Below, in pieces: positions 36,901-47,000 of a stretch of DNA of 64,000 nucleotides. Position numbers and translations under genes: made by a program. Position 1 is the stretch's first letter. Each line of letters opens with the position of its first letter. The notes beneath the pieces are model-generated. The model was not told the DNA's origin and did not search any database. It worked only from the letters and a program-made list of their open reading frames with translations. Source of the stretch: Oscheius dolichura (lineage: Eukaryota; Nematoda; Chromadorea; Rhabditida; Rhabditidae); the NCBI GenBank assembly GCA_932521035.1, contig OW051494.1:1536001-1600000 (forward strand), given 5' to 3'.

Positions 36901-39437
36901 ACAATAGTTTGTCAATATTGAGAAGAAGAGGACCGCCGCTCTCTGCTCGGTGTGTCACGCGTGTAAAAACTTGACGAGAAATACTTGAAGGATTAGAGAG
37001 CTTGTCCAGTTGCTCTGCTCTGGGAAGAGAAGGAAAACAGGGGGAAGTGGTTTGGGTTTCGCTGTAAGACCATAAAACCCTAAATTGTGAAGGGAAATAG
37101 GCTCTAGCCGTGTTTTTAACCTATAAATGGCCATTTTCAAATTTAGCTGTCTGACTGTGGCTCCAACTGGTTTTCTGGACTTTGCTAGCAATTTCAAGGT
37201 TAAAAAGGGAATTTGTTTCGTTGTAAGATCAGAGATCGAATAAAAATGGATAAAAACAGTTCTAAAAACGAATATTTGAATGCAAAAATGGCAAATTTGA
37301 GCAAAGAAGGCGTTCCCGCTGTCTAACTGTGGCTCTAAATCTTTTAAAACTCGTAAAATGGCACAGAATGAGACGTATAATTCATAAAATGTGATGTTCA
37401 AAGCTCTTTCTGGATGAGGGGCAACGACGAGGGGGCCGGAACAAGTTCCTGATCTGATTAGAACGCGAGTTTGCACAGATGATTGGCCATAAGAAGATGG
37501 GTGGCTTGAGGGGGGATATGAGGGGCTTTCCCACCAAAAAAAAAGACTTAAAAAAACCACAGTTAGACAACAAAAAGCCGTAATTTATCTGTTAGAAGTT
37601 CAAAAGGCCCGTGGTCATCATTCCTCGTCCGCTCCGCTCATTTCAATTCTGTCAACCACATCTGACGAGTGACAAATGGTATCCGCCGCAAATCTCAGAG
37701 ATTACAATCGTCATCAAAGGGAGGAGGGAGGAGATGGTATATGGCTTTGGAGGGATTTGAATTATTTGTCTCTCCCTCAAGGGAAGGGACATAAAAGGGC
37801 AAGGAAGAGAAGAGAGGATGAAGAAATGGAACACAATGGAAAAGAGCAAGGTAAAATTGTGTCCGATTGGAAAAGAAGAGAAGGGGAACAGCTGGAGCGA
37901 GGCCGCGTAAGAAAGGGGAGATTTGAATAGGCAGAGAGAGCAGGGGAAGGACAGGTGCGAGGGGAATCCTTTAGCAGGGAAAATATCGGACTTTTCGGAC
38001 GAATTTATTCTTTGGCTGAGGATTAGACGAGCTACGCAGTGAATCTATCGCCAAATTGGATAGAGTTACATAGAAAACTCGCAACATTTTAAGGTAGCAT
38101 CGTTGAGAATCGAATAATAGAAACCAAACTTGAAAAGTAAGAAATTTGAAGCAGGAAGCCGTTAGGAATCAGCTCGTCCAGGGAGAGGAGCTCCCCCGGC
38201 TTCGGCTGTCACAGATGGAGTTATTAGATAAGTCAAAAAATGAGAAGCCCGCCGTTTCCCCCAATTCCTATCCCTTTTTAGAGAAATAGGCGTCATTTCT
38301 CGCCTTTTTCTCTCTCCCCTAGTGTCATCTTTTCATCTTCGTTTTCTAAGCGGGACAACAAATTCAAACGAGGTGTATTTATTTAACGGGGCTGATAAGA
38401 TTATAGGGTGAAGGGGGTCAGGAGCGAGAAGAGCTACTCACCCAAAAGGACCGGCTACAATTAAAATTGCTCTGGCTAGAGGAGAGGACAGAGGGCAAAA
38501 GGGAAAAGTGATACGAGACGGGGAAAGGCCAAAGGAATAATGCACGAGGCGTAGGGAAACATGAGATTGCCAAACAAGGGAATAATATTGTAGCCAGGGG
38601 GGAAGGAGGGAGAGGAAGGGAGGGGATATCCAACGGGGATAGGAGTTGGAAAGCCATATGGAGGCTTCTAAAAACGTCGTACTCCCTCTCCTTCCCCAGA
38701 GAGACTAGCGGCAGACTGCCTGCCCCCGGGATGAGGACCGTGAGAAAGGGAGGATGCGTGGAAATGGGGCAGTAGCTGCTGCCATTTTATATGAGAGTGA
38801 GGGGAGACATTCAATACATAAAAGGGAAGGGAAGAAACCCGGGCACGCATGTTTACGTTCGGCTAGGCTGAAAGGAGCGACGACGTCCCTTTATAGGTAA
38901 CATTTGTCAGAATGTAGCGGACCAGAGAGGAGAAATATTTCTTGTTATTCTGAGATTGAAACACGCAAATGTGGAGAGAGGAGTGGGGTCCCGACATAAA
39001 TGAAAATCATAATCGGGTACCTCACAAATGAAAGGATACCCTACCTGATCGGTATGCCCTTCCAAACCCGGGTCTTCCTCAATTCTCTGCTCTGCCTCTT
39101 CGTTTTTCGCTTCATTCTGATCATCTTGAGCTTCTTCTTGTTCCGGCTCTTCTACTGGTTCCTCTTCTACTGGCTCTGCTTGCTCCTGTTCCTGTGGAGG
39201 AGTATCTTCTTCTACTGCCGGTTCTAGTTCTTCCTTCTCTTCCACTCCTGGAGAGGCTTCTTTAGTTACATGCCCTTCCTCTCCTTCATTTGGCACGTCT
39301 TCAACTTGTTTTTCGACTTCTGGCTCTTCGGTAAGTTCAATCTCCCCAGGCTCCTCGGTTCGCTGCTGCTGTTCCTCAACCTGCGACTCTTCCGTTCCTT
39401 CCACATCTGCCTCCGGTTCCAGTTCAGCGTTTTCCAT
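30611..39437 (-). CDS. ptl-1: Tau/MAP2/MAP4-family microtubule-associated protein (PTL-1)
   Basis: Single nematode tau homologue. Exons on the minus strand: 39437-39045 (very acidic N-terminus, 131 aa), 36895-36793, 34736-34398, 34356-34265 and 33374-33297 (Pro/Thr/Lys-rich linker), 32296-32199, 32153-31968, 31926-31820, 31570-31481, 31315-31226, 31177-31097 and 30718-30611. The last six encode microtubule-binding repeats with KIGSL and HKPGGG signatures (for example SKVGSKDNIKHKPGGGNVE); I count six, some lacking PGGG, against the four or five I recall for C. elegans. Phases agree except between 36793 (phase 1) and 34736 (phase 0), so an exon is missing there or the 34736 exon, with its own ATG, starts a shorter isoform. 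The first exon follows a TTATAG acceptor. Two 5S rRNA genes and a tRNA sit in its introns. Confidence 0.9.
31654..31771 (+). rRNA. 5S ribosomal RNA, copy 1
   Basis: 118-nt match to the nematode 5S rRNA I know: starts GCTTACGGCCATACCACGTT, contains the internal control region GTTAGTACTTGGATCGGAGA, and ends GTGTCGTAAGC, closing the terminal stem with the 5' end. A T-rich stretch (TTTTGCTTCTTTTTG) follows. It lies antisense in the 248-bp ptl-1 intron between 31571 and 31819. Confidence 0.95.
32928..33045 (-). rRNA. 5S ribosomal RNA, copy 2
   Basis: Same 118-nt gene on the minus strand, in the ptl-1 intron 32297-33296 and in the same sense as ptl-1. The two copies are inverted relative to each other. 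About 20 bp upstream are shared with copy 1 (GAGCTGCCTCC directly before the gene), while the 3' flanks match only in the T-rich run. Confidence 0.95.
33870..33942 (+). tRNA. tRNA-Asn (GTT anticodon), second copy
   Basis: Identical over 73 nt to the tRNA at 3503-3575, including box A, anticodon GTT and box B. It is inside the ptl-1 intron 33375-34264, antisense to ptl-1. A run of five T (ATATTTTTG) a few bases downstream fits Pol III termination. Flanks beyond ATG-/-CGA differ from the first copy. Confidence 0.96.
35280..35421 (+). mobile_element. Hairpin MITE copy 5
   Basis: In a ptl-1 intron, antisense to the gene. Terminal AATCCGATCCCCTGCACCC and its complement GGGTGCAGGGGATCGGACTA, core with one change on the left (CACCCATAAAG). 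Internal AATAAAAATGATCCTCC instead of AATAAAGATG. Confidence 0.9.
35963..37570 (-). repeat. Cluster of GCCACAGTTAGACA-type motifs
   Basis: On the plus strand TGTCTAACTGTGGC or a close variant occurs near 35963, 36071, 36164, 36264, 36351, 37146 and 37319, and inverted at 37557. Read on the minus strand the core GCCACAGTTA is the same as in the 11.5-12.7 kb cluster, but the following bases are GACAG rather than CTCATTT. Most copies lie in the ptl-1 introns at 34737-36792 and 36896-39044. Isolated copies occur at about 9504, 10948 and 30194. Confidence 0.75.
36681..36702 (+). repeat. TC microsatellite
   Basis: Eleven uninterrupted TC units in the 5' non-coding part of the ptl-1 locus. Confidence 0.9.
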
Positions 39438-40661
39438 AATTTCTTGGCTTTCTATAACACAAAAAATAAGGATTTATAGAGGAAATAAGGAAAGTTATTG
39501 GAAGAACAACTCAGACTCGGGGAAAGAAGCGCAAAAGATGGCGAAATTCTGCCGTCCATCTAACCAGCAATTTCTCAACGGGCGCTATATTGTGAAATTT
39601 GCTTCACGCGGGGACTTTTCTTGTTTTGAAACAGAAAAAAAAGAGAAAGAGATGGGAACAGAACTATTCTTTTCCATGCAGGGATCCTTTTAAGGTCATT
39701 ACCTGTGGTTCTAAATCCTGCCCCGCTCTCTGCCCCATAACCCATAACCTATAGAGCATTATCCATTCATCCCACTGCCTGGCTGGTATGCCGCGCCGGC
39801 TCTCCGTAACCCGAACGCTTCATTTGCAGTCAATTCATTAGCATCGGAGGGGGGCACATAAATGAACCCGCCGGCTGGCACAATAGACCGCCTGTCATGA
39901 GCCCGGGAGCCACTTTTCCCTCTGCTTGAAGAGAGGGGGGAGCAGGCGATGGGAAGATGGACAATACAGAAAGACGAAAACAAACCTTTTGGGGAGAAAG
40001 TGGCTGCCAATGGGGAGAGACAGATGTATGCATGGCTCCTAGTTCTCCCGTTGGCTGTCTCCCTCTCTCTTTCTCATTCCTTTTGCATAGGTTCCCAGTT
40101 CCGATAAAAAATCTTCTTTCTGGGCGGGAAGTATCAAAGATTTGATGGATTCCTACAACGAAAAAGAAATTAGTAAAATTAAGCCGTTTCCTGTATAAGA
40201 GGCCCTAAATCTCCAGCCCCATCGTTATCCTAACACCCCTCCCCACGGGTCAGAATTGACATAATCTCTTAATCGGGCCTATCTATCAGTTAACGTTCGA
40301 CTTCCCCACCACAAGGTTACTCCCATCTTCTCTACCACCGAAGAATGGTTCTCTTTCGGGTCAATAGCCCCAGCTGTAAGAAATAGAAGAAGAACTGGTG
40401 GACGTCAACAACTTATCCCGCTTCTCGCTAATCACCATCTGTATCATCATCCCGGCAAGCAGCAGAAATACCACAGCCAATACAAGAAGCGCGACCGGAT
40501 AAATAAATAAAGATTTTTCTTTATTGTCTATTGTTTTTCGTGTTTTCTTGTACTTTTCGTTTTCTCGAGCGCACGCATTTTTCTTCTTGTGAGCGCTCCA
40601 AAAATGGGCGCATCGTCCGCCTTGGAGCGCCCGTGCGCCGATGGTGTTTGGTCACGCACCC

Positions 40662-40766
40662 GCACCCGTACAGTCTCGGCACCACGGAGAACATGAAGGT
40701 GAGACTGCTTAGTAGCGCTCCCAGTTAGAAAGTCTCTGACTCTAACTGCCGAGACTTTATGGGTGC
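40662..40766. mobile_element. Divergent hairpin element sharing the MITE termini
   Basis: Both ends carry the family core (GCACCCGTACAGTCTCGGCA at left, TGCCGAGACTTTATGGGTGC at right), but the ~65-bp interior is unrelated to the standard copies. This suggests a subfamily mobilised through the same termini. Confidence 0.75.
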
Positions 40767-41039
40767 GCACGCGCTTGAGGAACGCCTACGAGTCGGCGCC
40801 CGTCTCCGGTTTGAAAAGAGACGCGCACCAATAGAGCTATTTATCCTGGTCATTTTGTCTTTAAAGGAACACAGAGGGACCTAGGCGGGTTACTGTAGCA
40901 GAAGAAAACGGGGCAGCGAAATTGACTTTTTCATAAAAAACGAAAAACATCAACAGAATCAGCGTCTCAAACGGAATCGAATGAGCTAGGTTTCAGCCAA
41001 TTTCTCCATTTCTGTGAAAAGTATTGCGAAAAAAACAGA

Positions 41040-41081
41040 ATGAGTGAGCGCCGTCGCTGCGGGACCACTGCGCTCACTCAT
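41040..41081. repeat. Perfect 12-bp hairpin
   Basis: Arms ATGAGTGAGCGC (41040-41051) and GCGCTCACTCAT (41070-41081) are exact reverse complements around an 18-nt loop, about 270 bp upstream of the receptor L-domain gene start. Confidence 0.85.
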
Positions 41082-41350
41082 CAGGCAAAATCATGGGGTC
41101 CCTCCGGCCTTCAAAAGACTGAAAATCGCTCCAGTTATACGGTACTGGCGCCCTTTTAGTCTCCTCGCTTCTTCTTTACTCTAGGATCCATTTGAAAGTT
41201 CAAAATGGTTGAAAATCCCTAAAGCCGATTATGAAGGCGAGCTTTAGCTGGTAAAACGGTAAAAAAACCCAGTGATCAACCATTAATCTCGTCAAATTCG
41301 CCCCCCGTTCCATTTTCCGAACTTTGGCCCCCATAAGCGGTGGTTCTCCA

Positions 41351-43275
41351 ATGGGCGGCAGTTATCTCTGGATCGTTGTCTGCCTTCTCCCCGTAGCTGT
41401 CAATGGTGGTCTCAAGAAGAAATGCGATGAAATAGACGACAAATTGGTGCTGACGAATGATTCAAATATCTGTGATCCCGCGGGGAAAGTCCTCGGCAAT
41501 CCGCTGAAAGCTGTCACTTTGGATTTTTCAAAAGCTGAAAATCAAACACTCAATGAATTCCTTGGAAAATTCAAGCAGATCTTTGGAGCTATTGTAATGG
41601 ATGGGAATCGGCGAGTGGAGACGGTGAACCTGGCAAATATCACTAGTTGGAATGGAAGCGCGCTTTCTCCTAGTAAGTCTTCTTTTTGGCGGATTAGCCG
41701 CCCTTAACATTTGGCTTGCCACCCGTACAATCTTGGCAGGAGGTTAACAAATACGGTAGCCAGTAAAATTTCATCTGTCGAGGTTGTACGGGGACGGCGC
41801 GGTGGAAGTTAGCGCGCGCTCGGCACCAAACTGATTTGGCGCGGGGTTTTGAGTGCCCAGCCCGTTTTTTCTTTTCCTATCGGTCAATTTTCAGATGCCA
41901 CTTTTATCAGCATCCGGAACAATCCCAAATTAAAGAGATTTCTGTGGAATAGTAGGCAAAATCTGAGGATAGCGACAAATAATCAGGAGCTGTACGTCTT
42001 GGTCTACAATAACCCACTGCTGGATGGAACCGCGACGAGAATGATAAACGATACAATTGCCCGTTCAAATCGGACAAATATCAAAAGTTATATTCAAAGC
42101 GGACCTCATGGTAGTCTTATCTTTCTCATTAATCGTAATAATGGTTAAGAATGCCGGTTCCAAGATCCGTTTGAGCCGAAGAATTACACGACTCCTTCGG
42201 CCAAGCTCTTGGCCGGGTGCAAGATCATCAAGGGCGACTTTATAATGGAAGGTGGACGTCTGGCAGTAGATAATTTGACCCTGGATGAGAATGCTTGCTT
42301 AAAACTGGTCGATGTGAGCATGATCGAGGTGCGCCACATACTTGCTCCAGCTGGCAAGGGCCTGGCCATTTGTGGGAATGGAACCAAGTCGGAGGTCGTG
42401 AATAACGATAACCTGTGCTGGAGTGAATTTTCGGCAGTGGAGGAGTACTTTCCGCGGGAGTTGAACGTGACCGTTCGGAAGGATGGGAGCTGTAGTAAGT
42501 TCATTACCGTATACACTAGCCATAGATAGGCAAATACCATGGCTTCTGGCGTAAAATCGGATTACGCCTATATCTCGACCATTTCTCGATCATTTTTGGA
42601 GATTTCAAAAGCACCTGATAGAGATTTTCAAGGTCTATTGTTAGGCCGGATTCATTCTTAACGGGGGCTTTGAACTTTACAAAAAAAGCGGCTCGGGACC
42701 AAGCCACACCAGATAGGACAGTCGTTTTCCGGCCAGGACCACTCCATCCGAAGTAGGTTGACCCGGGGGGCAAGCTAGTCTTCGCCCCGATCCACAAGTA
42801 CCTGGAATCGCTTTCAACCCCAGCTAATACTCTGACAATTAATATTTTCCATTCCATTTTCAAGGTAGTGGTGGTGGTTCTGGAGATCCGGATGATCCAT
42901 GTGGCGGTGGCGGTTGCCGTGACGGATGGATGGAGCCGATAGCACGACTTCCATCAGAAGACAAAAAACGTTTCCGCATGTCCGTTTCCCTACTTTATTC
43001 CCTCCAAATAATCCTTTTCCAGACCGTGGATACTAATTTCCGTGGTCAGTTGCCTTGCTGTCGCTGCCGTTATTGGTACTGTTGTCAATTGCTGCTGCTG
43101 TAGGACAGATTCTCACTACTCGGCCACGCCCCAGAAGACAGGGAGATCGACGAAGCCGGGAACAGTCAAGAGCCAGACGGCAGCATCTTACAAGCCTCTA
43201 CCAGCACCACCACTACGACTACCACTACCCCTGATAATCCTGTTTAAATGTTCGAAACAAAGATATGCTCATTAA
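41351..43275 (+). CDS. Receptor L-domain single-pass membrane protein (irld-like)
   Basis: Five exons, 41351-41672, 41895-42110, 42150-42494, 42865-42979 and 43023-43275, all in phase, 416 aa. A signal peptide (YLWIVVCLLPVAVNG) is followed by extracellular sequence of the insulin/EGF-receptor L-domain type: short beta-helix-like repeats such as IVMDGNRRVETVNLANI and FISIRNNPKLKRF, with N-glycosylation sequons and Cys residues. A Gly-rich linker (SSGGGSGDPDD) leads to one membrane helix (ILISVVSCLAVAAVIGTVV) and a Cys cluster, then a short cytosolic tail without a kinase domain. Nematodes have large families of such kinase-less L-domain proteins; ligand binding is inferred. I chose the ATG at 41351 because the frame upstream has no other ATG. 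The end of the tail is the least certain part. Confidence 0.8.
41720..41793. mobile_element. Very divergent hairpin element
   Basis: In intron 1 of the receptor L-domain gene. The ends CACCCGTACAATCTTGGCA and TGTCGAGGTTGTACGGGG still resemble the MITE core, with several substitutions and an unrelated short interior. Confidence 0.5.
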
Positions 43276-44036
43276 ATACAGTTTATTATTTACAGTAGAA
43301 AGAGTGTTATAGCAGCTTTCCAGCCGAAATTCCAACGTTTTCCATCTTTTGCCCACAGACCTTTAAATTTCCCGCTTTTTTAATCAAAAGTACTGTAAAA
43401 TGTTCAATTTTGCTCTGTGGGTCCCGTAGCGAAAGCTCTAATTGACCTTTAAACATGCAGTATCCATTAAAACGGGCAATACTAAAAGAAGTGTAACGGA
43501 GCCCCGCCACATACCCGTCGCCGTGGCATGCAGTCTCGGCTGCCCGTCCCGATCTATGAATCAGCCGTTCCCTTTCCTTTGGACCAAATGGACAGTTTTA
43601 TACCCTATAAGGATGGAATATAACGACTTTTCACCCTTTTAAAATTGCTTTTTTGGACATAAAAGCGCTGATTTATGGTGTTCTTATCACCGGGCCCTCC
43701 CACAGCCATTTCCGCCCTATTTCCCTACAATTTTCGTCATTTTTTATTTTTAATTCCCTATTTTTAAACTTTAAACTGCTCTTTGCAGTTGTATTTTTTC
43801 TCTTTTCCGCCATCAATCGCCCCCCGACTGACAACTTTTTCGTTTTCCCGCCGTCACAGTGAAAAGGTCAGCTGTTGTTGTTTACTGCAGTTCATTCTTC
43901 TGTTTTGACGCTGTTATAGCTCTTTTCTTCAGTTTTTAACTATTTTACTCGCTTTCTAACATCTTTTTACACTTTTCGTCCTGTTTATTTCCTTGTTCTT
44001 ATCATTTGGACAGGTCATTTTCAGCCGAGAAGACGA
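43276..44036. other. Intergenic spacer upstream of the TMEM245 homologue
   Basis: No gene seen. A putative GCAGTCTCGGC fragment lies near 43530. A TTTTCAG acceptor at 44024, 12 nt before the next ATG, suggests trans-splicing of the downstream gene. Confidence 0.5.
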
Positions 44037-47000
44037 ATGGCGGAGCCGATAAGCGTCAACGATGGCATGATGAGTCGCCTGGCTTCCAATCCAGAGCAAC
44101 GTGCCGCCCTACAGATTGCCTGCTATAATACTCTGCTTTTTGTATTGGTAAGTTGCTTGTTTCTTAGAGAAAAAGCGGGAAAATTCAAATATTACAGCAG
44201 GAAAGCGCCCTTTGGACGTAAAAAAACGCCGTTTGACCCAGTTTCAACCCGTTTTTGGTCAAAAAGCGGCTATTTTTCGCTTTTTACGCTCGAAATAATT
44301 TAAATTTCCTGCAGGAAAGCCTTTGTTATTCACAAAAATAACCAAAAAGAAAATAAATTACCTTCCAAAAGCTTAAATTTTCGTTTTGAACGGCCAAAGC
44401 CATGAAAATAGAGGTTTCTGGTCAAATTTCGCTTTGAAAAGCCAATTTTTCAATGAAATCAGGCTATATTCTTTCAATTTTTCGGAAATATATCTATTTT
44501 TCCAGGTAGGAGTATGTCTATGTGCCTTATTTGCCCTGTACAACATGCTGTACATGTTCCTCCACCCGATGTTATGGGCAGTCCTAGTCGGGACAGTTCT
44601 CTTTCCTTTCAAGAAGAAGGTCACTGATTCTCTCAAAGGTCAGCCATCTTTTCACTACTTTTTCCTACTTTTAGAGTCAATTTTCCTGTATTTTATGAGT
44701 CTAAATCCGAGATTTCAGGATGGCTGGCTTCTCTTCAGGAGAACAACAACACCCTGCCCATGGGATTGGTTAAACTTCCATTTAACAGCTTTTTACAGCT
44801 CTCAGAATTCTTCTACGTGACTATGATCAGGTAAAAAACACAAACAAACCCTTTGAAAATATAGATTTTCAGTCAAACAGGGATAATAATCGGCGCCGCG
44901 TATTTCCTCCTGAAGATTCTCAGCTATGAGCGGACTTTTATGTACATTATCAGTTATCTGGGACGAATTTACTCAGCAATCGACGGCTTCATTCTATTCC
45001 TCTCTAAAACTTGGGTAAGAACTTTCTTCATTCGTTTTTAAAACCAATACAGCTTCCTTGGTCGGTTAGTTTCAGTACAGACTTGAATTCCCGGTCATTT
45101 TTGAAATAAGGGGCAAATAGAAGAGTGGTAATCCATAGCGCATTTTGTTTATACAACTGCCCGGGTCCTGAAGGGACTAGACGCCGATTAATTCTTTCAT
45201 AATTCTCGAAAAGGCCAGGAGGTAACAAAATTAGTTCCCAAACAGATTCGCGTGATTTAGCGGCAATCCAGCTCATTGAAACCCCCAAATCGAGGAGAAA
45301 AGCCTTCGTCTCGGGACCCTGAAGCCTTTTTGAAAGTACAGTAAAATTCTCCGCATTCAGATGGTTCCCCTGATGGTGATCTACGCCTGTGCCTACTGTG
45401 CCTGGATCTATGTCCAAGAGCCGAAGAGTATCAAGAAAGTCGCCCGCCTGCTGTCCTGTCCCCTCTGGATCTATGGTCTCGCCTGGATTTCTCTCTATTT
45501 TGGCCCATTCCGGGCAGCTGTATTCGGAGGAAGTGCTGCTGTCTTGATCCTGATCTCGTTAAAAGTCATCGGCGTTGAGGACATCCCCACCCCGGCGGAT
45601 TCTGTCAAAGGAGATCCGGAAGGTCGGTCTTTTGGTCTGTTATTCTCTTCTTTGTACGTGTGTTTTGCACCTCATAGGACGAAAGTCAACAAAGGGGTGA
45701 AATACAGACCACTCATGGATGTTTTCCCCCAGTTAAAATGGTAAACATTACAAAATTCATTGGAAACGAACAGGAGCCCAAACGATTTTCCATAGGCCAT
45801 TCCCAACACAAAAATGAAGCGGGTCTTCTACTGATTTTGCAGTCAAATGCTCCATTTCGCCATTGGAAATCAGAATAGCACGACCCCTTTTTTGAGGAAT
45901 GGTCTCGAAGCGCCTTACCTTTGTCTTAAAAATTAGTATAACATGAGGAACTTGTGCATTACACGGGCAGCTCGCTCAATCTTGGAAGACCTGTGAACAA
46001 GGCCGTAAAAATCCCATCCCAGGCTATTTGTTGAGGATTGTCGTGTAGATGTTTCAAAAGACCGTGCGTGTTCTGTTCTGGCATTCTGACACCTCAATTC
46101 CTCCTATTTCCGTCCTTTTTATCCTATTTTATGTCTTCTTTCAGGTGATGAAGTCTCCGTCCCGGATGAACTCGAAAAACCGACTGAAGAACGACTAACT
46201 CCAACAGCTACAATTAGATTGACTCCAATCCCAGAAGATAGTGAGTTCCCTCCTCTTTATCCCTTATAAAATTCTCTATTATTCCAGTTTCTGTAGCAGA
46301 CACCCTCGACAGTGCTCTAACTGGTGACCGTCTGATCCGCATAATCTCCGGCTTGTGTGCTCTCCTTTGGGTGGTGCGCCATGATTCGACTCTCATCTTC
46401 CTCGGAATTCCTCTGGGCTTTGCTGTCCTTCTGAGATTAGGTTAGTTATGTTCCTTCTCTTTTCCTTCCAGGACCCAAATTCTCGAAATTTCAATAGTAA
46501 GGCTCTATTTTAGCCAATCGCTCGGGAATAACTGCGTCCGTAACGAGTGGAATTGAATCCTTCTGGGATAAAGTCCATTTGAAGCTGAAGAACATGCTTG
46601 ATATTACCGTAGCGGGACCTCTGCGACAATTTTTCAAGGTAGGACTACTGTAAATGTTCTTCTAAAGCCATAGCTTTAGGTCCTCTTCACATCGGATCAA
46701 ATCCTCGTCTCGACTCTCCACGCCAAGATGGATGTCTTCTCTACCGTCGTCGTTATGCTCTCTCTGGCTATCGGAGCCGTTTTTGGTGTCATTTTTCTCG
46801 GCTTTCAAATGCACGGGGAGACGGTAAGCTTTATTCAATAAACTAAGATTTTCACCAGCTAAAATTATAGGTTCATTTGGTCCGCCTGACTTCAAATGTC
46901 CTTGCTTCGCGGCCAGATTGGTTCTCGGCTGCTATGAACTATACAGAGGATCAATTGGAAGAAAATAACATTGATATTGATGAATACGTCGAAAAGGTAC

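Larger units (their letters stand above)
39438..41350. other. Divergent intergenic region
   Basis: Lies between the start of ptl-1 (-) and the start of the receptor L-domain gene (+), so it should hold both promoters. No firm gene. A minus-strand frame at about 40510-40368 encodes a strikingly hydrophobic helix (YPVALLVLAVVFLLLAG) followed by a polar tail and a stop, but has no start codon or acceptor I could find. Also present: a divergent hairpin element (40662-40766), GCGCTCCAA/TTGGAGCGC inverted words at about 40591-40630, and a perfect 12-bp hairpin at 41040-41081. Confidence 0.45.

Noticed and set aside
41040-41081. Perfect hairpin considered as a microRNA precursor or terminator
   Set aside because: A 12-bp stem is too short for a precursor microRNA, and intrinsic terminators do not apply to Pol II genes.
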